Source: CAJWGI01 sp036011785
GTDB taxonomy: Bacteria > Chloroflexota > Anaerolineae > Anaerolineales > UBA11657
Assembly (NCBI GenBank): GCA_036011785.1
Contig: DASCOB010000065.1
Location: 1 to 6,295 of the forward strand
DNA: 6,295 bases
Direction of reading: 5' to 3'
Part shown: one piece after another, positions 1 to 5,342 of the stretch
How the letters are laid out: each line of letters opens with the position of its first letter
How positions within the stretch are numbered: the first letter of the stretch is position 1
Program-made: the position numbers and the translations under genes
The notes under the pieces: model-generated
The model's input: only the letters and a program-made list of their open reading frames with translations
What the model was told of the DNA's origin: nothing
Databases searched by the model: none

Positions 1-89
1 TAGTTTTCCCGCAGCCATGGCACGATGACGGAGGTATCCAGTCCGCCCGAATAGGCAAGCACAACCTTTTTGACATCTGTTGACGACAT
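1..89 (-). CDS. argG: Argininosuccinate synthase, N-terminal fragment (runs off the window)
   Basis: ArgG joins citrulline and aspartate with ATP to form argininosuccinate, the penultimate cytoplasmic step of arginine synthesis. Only the first 29 codons are present; the rest lies beyond the left edge. The visible peptide runs MSSTDVKKVVLAYSGGLDTS and continues VIVPWLREN. It contains the ATP pyrophosphatase P-loop SGGLDTS at residues 14-20, which is characteristic of ArgG at exactly this distance from the N-terminus. The ATG at 89 is preceded by AAGGAG (minus strand, 105-100) with a 10-nt spacer, which fixes the start. The gene begins 40 nt after the argA stop, on the same strand, so it is probably the fourth protein gene of the operon. 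No promoter or terminator is apparent in the gap. The identification is firm, but the integrity of the full gene cannot be judged here. Confidence 0.95.
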   Translation of the reverse strand, partial: MSSTDVKKVVLAYSGGLDTSVIVPWLREN

Positions 90-129
90 GAGAGCCACTC
101 TCCTTAGTGCGTTTCTTGGCCGCAGGCCG

Positions 130-624
130 CTAGCCGCCGGCAGCTGGCTTCTGAATCAGATGGGGCATCTCGTCGAGGCGCAGCTCGACCGCCACCTCGT
201 CACAATTGTCCTTCACCGGGCACTGATCGCAATCGCGCCAGATCTTCTCCGGAAAGCGGTCGCGGTCGCTGGGAGAAAAGCCGGCACGCCTGAAAAACGG
301 CTCGGCGCGCGTGAGCGCGAAAAGAATGGGTGTGCCCCTGCGCTGCGCCTTGGCGATGAGCGCCTGCAGTGAAGCCGCGCCCCAGCCCTGACCTTTAATG
401 CGGTCGGCTACTACCAGCGAGCGCACTTCGGCAAGCTCCGGGGTATAATCGAGCAGCGAGGCGCAGGCCACGATTTCGCCGCCATCGCTACCCACTATCC
501 ATTCAGCGAGCGTGGCGCGAATCTGTGGCTCGCTGCGCGGCAGCACATCTCCGCGCGCCGCGTGCTCGGCCACCAGCTTGAAGATGCCTGTGATGTCGGC
601 TGGTCGCGCTGGGCGAATGTTCAT
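130..624 (-). CDS. argA: Short GNAT-type N-acetylglutamate synthase
   Basis: This predicted GNAT acetyltransferase of 164 residues probably transfers acetyl from acetyl-CoA to glutamate, the first arginine step. It starts MNIRPARPADI. The acetyl-CoA loop R-x-x-G-x-G is at residues 75-80 (RIKGQGWG), and FFRRAGF at 110-116 is the usual later GNAT motif. A cysteine cluster C132-x2-C135-x5-C141 followed by DE resembles the short, stand-alone NAGS proteins such as the mycobacterial type. The amino-acid-kinase domain of the long E. coli ArgA is absent. The ATG at 624 overlaps the argBD stop as ATGA, indicating translational coupling. A GGAGGG (642-637) lies about 12 nt upstream, inside argBD. The surrounding arg genes are the main support for the substrate; another amino-acid N-acetyltransferase remains possible. 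The in-frame open stretch continuing upstream to 1152 is an antisense-frame artefact inside argBD. Confidence 0.86.
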   Translation of the reverse strand: MNIRPARPADITGIFKLVAEHAARGDVLPRSEPQIRATLAEWIVGSDGGEIVACASLLDYTPELAEVRSLVVADRIKGQGWGAASLQALIAKAQRRGTPILFALTRAEPFFRRAGFSPSDRDRFPEKIWRDCDQCPVKDNCDEVAVELRLDEMPHLIQKPAAGG

Positions 625-2603
625 ATGTGCTCGGAGCCCTCCGGACCGAGGGCGGGGAGACAATCCGCGATTATCTCTATGGCCGCATCGACCTGTTCCA
701 TGCTGATAACAAGCGGCGGGCACAGGCGCAGCACGTTTTCTCCGGCGCTTATCAGCATCAGCCCGCGGTCGGCCGCGGCCTCGATGAGTGGCCTGACCGG
801 TTGCGAGAATTCCGCCCCGACCAGCAGCCCGGCGCCGCGCACGGCCAGCAGCCTCTCCGGCTGAAGCGCCTGCAATCGTTCGCGCAGATACTTTCCGTTG
901 GCGCGTACCGAATCCAGAAACTCGGGTCGCGCCACGCGGTCGAAGACCACCTGCGCCGCGCGGCACGCCAGTAGCCCGCCGGCGAAAGTGCTGCCGTGGT
1001 CGCCCGGTTCCATCACTTGTGCGACCGCTTCGGTCACGAGCGTCGCGCCGATGGGCAACCCGCCCGCGAGCGGTTTCGCCAGAGTCATCATGTCTGGGGT
1101 GACGCCGGCCGCCTGATGCGCCCACATCCGGCCGCAGCGTCCCAAGCCGCACTGAACTTCATCGAAAATCAAAAGTGCCTGCTGCTCGTCACATAATTCG
1201 CGCAGCCCTTGCAGAAATTCTGTCGCAGCCGGATGCACGCCGCTTTCTCCCTGCACAGGTTCGACAATCACGGCGCACGTGTTGCCGTTGATGGCCGCCT
1301 CGGCCGCGGAAAGATCGTTGAACGGCGCGAAGGTCACCCCGGGCAGCAACGGTTCGAACGGGTCGCGGTACTGCGCCCGGGCGGTAGTAGCCAGCGCCCC
1401 GGCGGTTCGTCCGTGGAAACCGCCCTCGAAGGCGACGATGCCGGTTTTCTTGGCGGCATCATTCTGGAAGCGCGCCCATTTGCGCGCGAACTTGAGCGCG
1501 GCCTCGTTCGCCTCCGAGCCAGAATTGCAGAAGAAGACGCGCTCGGCGAAGGAATGCTCCACCAGCCGCCGCGCCAACTGCACGTGCGGTGCGGTGTGAT
1601 AGAGATTGCTGACATGCGCTAGTTTGCCGGCCTGCTGGCTGACGGCCAGCGCCCATTCGGGGTCGCTGTGGCCCAGCGCAGTGACCGCGATTCCGGCGGT
1701 GAAATCAAGGTAACGCTTTCCGCCCGCATCGAACAGGTACGCGCCCACGCCCCGGGTGAAAACGCGCGGCGGGCGCGAATATGTGGGTACGATGAATCTG
1801 GCCTCGGCGGCGATGACGGCCTCCGCGTCGATGGTAGTCTCGCGCGCCGGTGTGCGCGCGCCATCCGCCGCGATGGTGGTACCCGCGCCAGAGTGCAGAC
1901 CGGGGAGGTCAACGATGCGTGCCTGCGCCACTCCGTTCTCAATCGCGCTAACGGCGGCGCGTACTTTGGGAACCATACCGGCCTGCACAACGCCTCTCTC
2001 AATCAGTGCGAGCGCTTCGGTCGGCGTCAGTCGCGGCAGCGGCGCGCCATTCTGCAACACCCCGGGCACATCCGAAAGGAATAGCAACTGCTCGGCCGGC
2101 AGCGCTGCTGCCAGCGCGCCGGCGGCTTCATCCGCATTCACGTTGTAACGCTGGCCGTCCGTTCCCAGCGAGATGGGAGCGATCACCAGGGTTACTCCCG
2201 CGCGCTGCAGTTCGTGTACTACCAGCGCGCGCACCTCGACAATCTCGCCTACGTAGCCGAGCTCTGCGGATGGATGCACTTTGCGGCGACAGCGAAGCAG
2301 GCCGCGGTCCACTCCGCTCAGGCCGAGCGCGTCCATTCCGGCAGCCAACAAGGCGGCGACAATGCGTTTGTTGATTTGCCCGCACAGTACCATCTCCGCC
2401 ACGGCGAGTGACTCTGCATCGGTGACGCGCAGCCCCTCGACGTGGGCGGGCTCAATCCCGAGCTGCTGCTGCAGCACGGCAATTGCGCGGCCTCCACCGT
2501 GCACGATAGCTAGCGGCGTCTTTTCGGCCGCCAGCGCGCCGGCAAGCTCGCTTAAGAACCCCGCGTCTTCGAGCTGATTCCCGCCGATTTTCAGCAGTTT
2601 CAC
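621..2603 (-). CDS. argBD: Fused N-acetylglutamate kinase / N-acetylornithine aminotransferase
   Basis: This single uninterrupted frame of 660 residues carries two consecutive arginine enzymes. Residues 1 to about 245 are ArgB, which phosphorylates N-acetylglutamate. Its motifs are KIGGN 5-9, HGGG 35-38, GLRVTD 57-62, NVNAD 154-158, LSDVPGV 176-182 and AGMVPKV 208-214. Residues from about 263 are ArgD, a PLP class-III aminotransferase. Its motifs are SNLYHT 332-337, NSGSEANEAA 360-369, FHGRT 396-400, EPVQGE 448-453, DEVQCGLGR 481-489 and GSTFAGG 537-543, with the Schiff-base lysine K510 in TLAK. A linker of about 15-20 residues joins them, and both halves have normal length and intact key residues. 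The start is GTG at 2603, with AGGAG (2615-2611) and a 7-nt spacer; the ATG at 2608 is out of frame. The gene begins 13 nt after argC and overlaps argA by ATGA. The intermediate acetylglutamyl phosphate must leave for ArgC between the two fused steps. Confidence 0.97.
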   Translation of the reverse strand: MKLLKIGGNQLEDAGFLSELAGALAAEKTPLAIVHGGGRAIAVLQQQLGIEPAHVEGLRVTDAESLAVAEMVLCGQINKRIVAALLAAGMDALGLSGVDRGLLRCRRKVHPSAELGYVGEIVEVRALVVHELQRAGVTLVIAPISLGTDGQRYNVNADEAAGALAAALPAEQLLFLSDVPGVLQNGAPLPRLTPTEALALIERGVVQAGMVPKVRAAVSAIENGVAQARIVDLPGLHSGAGTTIAADGARTPARETTIDAEAVIAAEARFIVPTYSRPPRVFTRGVGAYLFDAGGKRYLDFTAGIAVTALGHSDPEWALAVSQQAGKLAHVSNLYHTAPHVQLARRLVEHSFAERVFFCNSGSEANEAALKFARKWARFQNDAAKKTGIVAFEGGFHGRTAGALATTARAQYRDPFEPLLPGVTFAPFNDLSAAEAAINGNTCAVIVEPVQGESGVHPAATEFLQGLRELCDEQQALLIFDEVQCGLGRCGRMWAHQAAGVTPDMMTLAKPLAGGLPIGATLVTEAVAQVMEPGDHGSTFAGGLLACRAAQVVFDRVARPEFLDSVRANGKYLRERLQALQPERLLAVRGAGLLVGAEFSQPVRPLIEAAADRGLMLISAGENVLRLCPPLVISMEQVDAAIEIIADCLPALGPEGSEHI

Positions 2604-2616
2604 GGCATCGCTCCTG

Positions 2617-3627
2617 TCATTGCAGACCGGTTATCTCTCCCCAGCCGAAAAGCACGTTCATGTTCTGCACCGCCTGTCCGGCGGCGCCTTTCACCAGGTT
2701 ATCGAGCGCGGAGGTGATGATGAGCGTATCGCCCGCGAAGGTCAGCCCGAACACGCATCGATTGCTGTGCAAGACGTGGGCCAGCGTGGCGTGCTGGCTG
2801 GGTGGCAGCACGCAGACGAAGGGCTCCTCCGCGTAGGCCTGTTCGCAGCGTTCGCGCAGGGCGGAATGGTCGGTGGCGGCCAGCAGCGGCAGGTAAATGG
2901 TGGAGAGGATGCCGCGCGGAACCGGCAGTAGGTGCGGCGAGAAAATCAATTCCGGCGGGCTGTCGGTCAGGCGCGCCAGTTCCTGCTCCATTTCCGGAAG
3001 GTGGCGATGAACGCGGCCGATGTTGTAGGGCGAGAAGTTGTCGGCCACCTCGACGAAATGCAAGTGCTGCCGCGCTGCGCGTCCGGCCCCCGATACGCCC
3101 GATTTGGCGTCCACGATGAGCGGGCGCTCGCTGTCTATCGCCCCGGCGGGCAGCAGCGGCCAGAGCGGCAGCAGCACGCTGGTGGGGTAGCAGCCCGGGT
3201 TCGCCACCAGTCGCGCGCCCGTGAGTTCGGCGCGGGCGGTTTCAGTCAGGCCGTAGACGGCCTCGCTGAGTAGCTCCGGGGCAGGGTGCTCCGAGCCGTA
3301 CCAACTTCCGTATTGCGCCGCATCGCGCAGGCGGAAATCGGCGCTCAGGTCAATCACGCGCGCGCCGGCTTGCAGCGCCGCGACCGCAGTGGGCGCGGCG
3401 GCGGAGTGCGGCAGGCAGAGGAACACTAGCTCGACCGCATCTAGCGCGACCCCGGCGGCGGGCTGCAGGCTGATTTGCGGCGCACCCGCGATGACCGTGC
3501 TGAGCGATTCTCCGGCGTGCGCCTCCGAGGTGGCGAAGGCTAACTCCACGCGTGGATGACCGCTCAGGATACCGGCCAGTTCTGCGCCAGTGTAACCGCT
3601 TGCCCCGTATATCCCCACTTTTTTCAT
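2617..3627 (-). CDS. argC: N-acetyl-gamma-glutamyl-phosphate reductase
   Basis: ArgC reduces N-acetylglutamyl phosphate to the semialdehyde with NADPH, between the kinase and the aminotransferase steps encoded by the next gene. The 336-residue product has the length of the long, type-1 ArgC family. Visible motifs are the nucleotide-binding loop GASGYTGAEL at 8-17, the catalytic-cysteine signature ANPGCYPT at 142-149 (C146), KSGVSGAGR at 175-183 and HRHLPE at 207-212 with the likely catalytic histidine. PHLLPVPRGI is at 231-240 and NLVKGAAGQAVQNMN at 310-324. The ATG at 3627 is preceded by GGGAG (3639-3635) with a 7-nt spacer. The U-tract of an intrinsic terminator ends only about 14 nt upstream of the ATG. 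Expression of this first structural gene, and of those behind it, should therefore depend on read-through of that terminator. Nothing looks truncated or altered. Confidence 0.98.
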   Translation of the reverse strand: MKKVGIYGASGYTGAELAGILSGHPRVELAFATSEAHAGESLSTVIAGAPQISLQPAAGVALDAVELVFLCLPHSAAAPTAVAALQAGARVIDLSADFRLRDAAQYGSWYGSEHPAPELLSEAVYGLTETARAELTGARLVANPGCYPTSVLLPLWPLLPAGAIDSERPLIVDAKSGVSGAGRAARQHLHFVEVADNFSPYNIGRVHRHLPEMEQELARLTDSPPELIFSPHLLPVPRGILSTIYLPLLAATDHSALRERCEQAYAEEPFVCVLPPSQHATLAHVLHSNRCVFGLTFAGDTLIITSALDNLVKGAAGQAVQNMNVLFGWGEITGLQ

Positions 3628-3641
3628 GGCAGTGCTCCCAT

Positions 3642-3675
3642 AACAAAAAGCCGCCAGACCTTTGTCTGGCGGCTT
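3642..3675 (-). terminator. Intrinsic terminator in the argC leader (attenuator)
   Basis: On the minus strand AAGCCGCCAGAC (3675-3664) pairs perfectly over 12 bp with GTCTGGCGGCTT (3659-3648), around the 4-nt loop AAAG. The uridine-rich tail TTTTTGTT overlaps the end of the stem. The U-tract follows the stem only in the minus direction, so it acts on transcription heading into argC. It lies after the leader-peptide stop and before the argC ribosome-binding site, so it can only be regulatory: if it always worked, the operon would not be expressed. Confidence 0.94.
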
Positions 3676-3726
3676 GTGCGCGTACTGCGGCTGTTCGCGC
3701 TACTCAGGCAAGGTCATGCGCCAGAC
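3664..3726 (-). promoter_or_regulatory. Predicted antiterminator pairing (2:3 structure)
   Basis: The leader segment GTCTGGCG (3726-3719, within leader codons 18-20) is exactly complementary over 8 nt to CGCCAGAC (3671-3664), the upper part of the terminator's 5' arm. It is also identical to the start of the terminator's 3' arm. The two pairings are therefore mutually exclusive, the defining property of an antiterminator. The 47 nt looped out between the arms contain a smaller stem, GCGCG/CGCGC (3700-3696 with 3682-3678). The structure was deduced by eye from complementarity; no folding energies were computed. Confidence 0.8.
3678..3700 (-). other. Small stem between the leader stop and the terminator
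   Basis: GCGCG (3700-3696) and CGCGC (3682-3678) can form a 5-bp stem around 13 nt. It sits inside the loop of the predicted antiterminator and just before the terminator. It could act as a pause site or compact the antiterminator loop; that role is inference. Confidence 0.4.
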
Positions 3727-3778
3727 CGGGGGTCCGGTGGGAACGACGAGCGCGGCGACGACCGTGAGCAGCAATCAT
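3704..3778 (-). CDS. Arginine-rich leader peptide of the arg operon
   Basis: This is a 24-residue reading frame from ATG (3778) to TGA (3704-3706), in the leader between the predicted promoter and the argC terminator. It contains arginines at 7, 8, 9, 11, 12 and 15, with the core RRRARR, so a quarter of the peptide is the end product of the operon. The likely role is to act through its translation, not as a stable protein. A ribosome waiting for Arg-tRNA at codons 11-12 would cover about 15 nt downstream, reaching the first arm of the protector hairpin, and so favour antitermination. A ribosome that reaches the stop would cover the second arm and favour termination. No Shine-Dalgarno fits between the predicted transcription start (about 3781-3784) and the ATG, so translation is probably leaderless. 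I do not recognise the peptide itself. The call rests on codon content, position and the RNA structures. Confidence 0.85.
   Translation of the reverse strand: MIAAHGRRRARRSHRTPGLAHDLA
3721..3737 (-). promoter_or_regulatory. Predicted protector hairpin (1:2 structure)
   Basis: CCGGACC (3737-3731, covering Arg codon 15 and Thr codon 16) pairs with GGTCTGG (3727-3721) around a CCC loop. This gives seven base pairs, one of them G-U. It hides seven of the bases that would otherwise invade the terminator, so its formation allows the terminator to form. It begins 6 nt after Arg codon 12, the spacing expected if a ribosome stalled there masks the first arm. Confidence 0.78.
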
Positions 3779-3781
3779 TGT

Positions 3782-3801
3782 AGCCTGCATTTTAGCAGGC
3801 T
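3782..3801. promoter_or_regulatory. Perfect inverted repeat over the arg promoter -10 (possible operator)
   Basis: AGCCTGC (3782-3788) and GCAGGCT (3795-3801) are exact inverted copies around ATTTTA, which is the -10 hexamer read on the other strand. A dimeric repressor bound here would block the promoter directly. It does not match the usual ArgR box (TGAAT...ATTCA) well, so no regulator is named. Because most of it lies upstream of the transcription start, it is unlikely to work as an RNA hairpin. Confidence 0.5.
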
Positions 3802-3816
3802 TCGGCGTTATGTCAA
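3789..3816 (-). promoter_or_regulatory. Sigma-70-type promoter of the arg operon
   Basis: On the minus strand a perfect -35 TTGACA (3816-3811) is followed after 16 nt by the -10 TAAAAT (3794-3789). A TG lies one base upstream of the hexamer (TGCTAAAAT, extended -10). Transcription should begin near 3784-3781, three to six bases before the leader-peptide ATG. The resulting leader to argC is about 155 nt. The hexamer quality makes this the strongest promoter visible in the window. Confidence 0.86.
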
Positions 3817-3820
3817 TGGG

Positions 3821-3850
3821 TGGATTCTTTTGCGCCGCCGGAGATATAAT
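3821..3850 (+). promoter_or_regulatory. Possible divergent promoter for the YwaF-like gene
   Basis: A perfect -10 hexamer TATAAT lies at 3845-3850, with a poor -35 candidate TGGATT at 3821-3826 (18-nt spacing). Transcription would start near 3857, giving a leader of only about 12 nt that still includes the AAGG ribosome-binding site. The -10 match is good and the -35 is weak, so the call is moderate. Confidence 0.5.
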
Positions 3851-3868
3851 GGCGTTAAGGCCCTTCCC

Positions 3869-4594
3869 GTGAGCGCATTTTTCGCCGCGAACTTTCCCGG
3901 GCAGCCGCTGCAGCTGCTGTCGGCGCAGCATCTGTGGCCGCTGGCAGCACTGCTCTTTCTGCTCGGCGTGACGCTGATGGTCTTTAGCGGGCAGCGCGCC
4001 CCCGCTGCGCTACGCCGGGTGCGTCTCGGCATCGGCGTGGCCATGATCGCCATCGAGCTTTCGTGGCATGCGTGGGCACTGCGCGTGGGCGTCTGGCACG
4101 TGAACTACGCCCTGCCGCTGCACCTGTGCAGCCTAGCCGCGCTGCTCGCCATCGTGATGTTGCTTGCGCGCAGCCGCAGCCTGTTCGAGCTGCTCTATTT
4201 CTGGGTGTTCGCCGGCACCACGCAGGCGCTCCTTACTCCGGATTTGCGTGGCTTCAACTTCCCGCACTTTCATTATTTCTGGTATTTCAGCAGCCATGGC
4301 GCAGTGATTTTGGCGGTGGTTTGGATGCTGCGCGTGGAACGCTATCGGGTGAACTGGTGCTCGTTCTGGCGCGCGACGCTGATAACAAACCTGTACGCGG
4401 CGGTGGTGTACCCGCTCAATTTGCTCACCGGCGGCAACTACCTGCTGCTGATGCAAAAGCCTGCTGTGCCCACCATCGCCGACTGGCTGGGCGCGTGGCC
4501 CGGCTACATCCTCTGGCTGGAGCTGATCGGGGTTGCGCTGTTCGTGGCCTGTTATCTACCGTTCGCTTTTGGAGACCAGCAGCGGCGGAATTGA
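3869..4594 (+). CDS. YwaF/TIGR02206-type integral membrane protein
   Basis: This conserved integral membrane protein has no established biochemical function. From the chosen GTG it has 241 residues, normal for the family, and about seven hydrophobic segments: roughly 22-40, 52-70, 84-100, 106-121, 140-156, 166-186 and 213-234. Family-like motifs are PLHLCS at 83-88, GTTQALLTPD at 116-125, FHYFWYFSSHG at 134-144 and NLYAAVVYPLNLLTGGNYL at 174-192, with a KP pair at 197-198. Conserved histidines sit in or next to membrane segments. GTG 3869 has AAGG at 3857-3860 with an 8-nt spacer. The longer open frame back to 3662 crosses the arg leader and its promoter, so it is not credited. The gene is transcribed divergently from the arg operon and stands alone on its strand for more than 100 bp, so context does not reveal a function. 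Confidence 0.88.
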   Translation: MSAFFAANFPGQPLQLLSAQHLWPLAALLFLLGVTLMVFSGQRAPAALRRVRLGIGVAMIAIELSWHAWALRVGVWHVNYALPLHLCSLAALLAIVMLLARSRSLFELLYFWVFAGTTQALLTPDLRGFNFPHFHYFWYFSSHGAVILAVVWMLRVERYRVNWCSFWRATLITNLYAAVVYPLNLLTGGNYLLLMQKPAVPTIADWLGAWPGYILWLELIGVALFVACYLPFAFGDQQRRN

Positions 4595-4624
4595 ACGCGG
4601 TGGGCGCGGAGATTTCCCTTCGCA

Positions 4625-4639
4625 ACGCGATGCACGCGT
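4625..4639 (+). terminator. Weak hairpin after the YwaF-like gene, possible terminator
   Basis: ACGCG (4625-4629) pairs with CGCGT (4635-4639) around ATGCA, followed by a pyrimidine-rich stretch with only short T runs. It lies 31 nt past the stop codon. The stem is short and the T-tract interrupted, so it is a poor intrinsic terminator at best. Confidence 0.25.
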
Positions 4640-4667
4640 GACCCGTCTTTCGTTCTTGTTGCCGTAA

Positions 4668-4676
4668 TGGTAGTAT
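4668..4676 (+). promoter_or_regulatory. Possible extended -10 promoter of the first half transporter
   Basis: TGG directly followed by TAGTAT (4671-4676) resembles an extended -10 element. No convincing -35 is visible. A start near 4683 would leave about 26 nt of leader carrying the GGAG site. Position supports it, but the sequence match is modest. Confidence 0.27.
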
Positions 4677-4708
4677 TTAGGACACTGACTTTTCGGATTG
4701 GAGAAAAG

Positions 4709-5125
4709 ATGAACATACCTATTGTGCTTGCACTTGTTTCACTGTTGTTTATGGGCCTGGCCGCGTTTTTCAATAAAGTGGCTGCCTCTGACGGAATATA
4801 TTTCCCCCCATTCCTGATGATAGTGAATGTGGCTTACATCGTCATGGCTGCGGTGATTCACGTCACCCAGAAGCAGGCGTTTGCCATAACCGCTCGCACG
4901 TTTTGGATTGGCATGCTGGTTGGGCTGTTTGGTTCAATCGGGTATGCCTGCATGTTCTATGCACTTAAAAAGGGTGGTGAGGGAAGCGTCGTTTTCCCCA
5001 TTGTCGGGTTGGGAGTGCTGGTGTCTATCACACTTTCTGTTATTGTTTATCGTGAGCCGATCACGGCGGCGCGACTACTCGGTTTTGGGCTGGCCGCAGG
5101 ATCCATTGTGCTTTTGGCACGGTGA
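4709..5125 (+). CDS. Half-size DMT (EamA/SMR-like) membrane protein, first copy
   Basis: This small membrane protein of 138 residues resembles a single EamA unit of the drug/metabolite-transporter superfamily. Typical full-length EamA proteins are about 300 residues and carry two such units. Predicted membrane segments lie at about 4-22, 33-52, 64-82, 91-113 and 119-137. An FNK motif follows the first helix at 21-23. Y-R-E-P at 114-117, between the last two helices, is the signature region of this family. GGAG (4700-4703) lies 5 nt before the ATG at 4709; an ATG 42 nt earlier in frame has no such site. As a half-size unit it would need to pair with itself or with a partner, and a similar 144-residue protein is encoded 725 bp downstream. 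The substrate cannot be told from sequence. Small-molecule efflux or uptake is the family-level expectation. Confidence 0.87.
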   Translation: MNIPIVLALVSLLFMGLAAFFNKVAASDGIYFPPFLMIVNVAYIVMAAVIHVTQKQAFAITARTFWIGMLVGLFGSIGYACMFYALKKGGEGSVVFPIVGLGVLVSITLSVIVYREPITAARLLGFGLAAGSIVLLAR

Positions 5126-5186
5126 ACGAGCGCGCTTTTTTCGTCGAAAACCCATAGCGGTTCGGTATAGGATTTGGGAGACAAGC

Positions 5187-5342
5187 ATGGTGACAGAAGA
5201 CAATGAAGACCCCATTCTCGCGTCCCTGGATCAAGACGAAGATGAAGAGGCTGACTGGGAAGAGCTGGAGGAAGACCCCGATGCGGGCGACCATAAAGAC
5301 GACGAGGACGCCCAGTTCCGCAGAACTGTTGACGAAGGGTGA
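5187..5342 (+). CDS. Highly acidic 51-residue protein, unknown function
   Basis: I do not recognise this product. It starts MVTEDNEDPILASL. Of 51 residues, 24 are Asp or Glu and only three are Lys or Arg, giving a net charge near -21. There is no hydrophobic segment or signal peptide, so it should be soluble and largely disordered. Support for a real gene is the GGGAG (5176-5180) six nucleotides before the ATG, a clean stop, and a position 61 nt behind the half transporter on the same strand. Against it, runs of GAC, GAA and GAG codons make open frames easy to keep by chance. The reverse frame over the same bases is serine-rich and has no comparable ribosome-binding site. It could be a nucleic-acid mimic, a metal-binding protein or a chaperone-like tail protein; nothing here chooses among them. 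Confidence 0.5.
   Translation: MVTEDNEDPILASLDQDEDEEADWEELEEDPDAGDHKDDEDAQFRRTVDEG

Noticed and set aside
625..1152. In-frame open stretch extending argA upstream to a 340-residue product on the minus strand
   Set aside because: It lies inside argBD in another frame, is Arg/Gly-rich without domain similarity, and the ATG at 624 with ATGA overlap is a natural start.
3642..3675. The leader hairpin as a T-box or riboswitch expression platform
   Set aside because: No T-box consensus or known arginine riboswitch core was seen. The Arg codons and alternative pairings explain the terminator better.
3662..3868. 69-codon N-terminal extension of the YwaF-like protein
   Set aside because: It would cover the arg leader, terminator and promoter. 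It has no ribosome-binding site and a non-family sequence, and the start at 3869 gives the normal family length.
3779..3931. Longer version (75 residues) of the leader peptide starting upstream of the arg promoter
   Set aside because: The extension lies upstream of the strong promoter, so the operon transcript would not contain it. Only the part from 3778 is downstream of the predicted start.
5138..5150. Near-palindrome TTTTCG-T-CGAAAA before the acidic ORF
   Set aside because: A one-base centre allows no RNA loop, and such A/T-run palindromes are common by chance.
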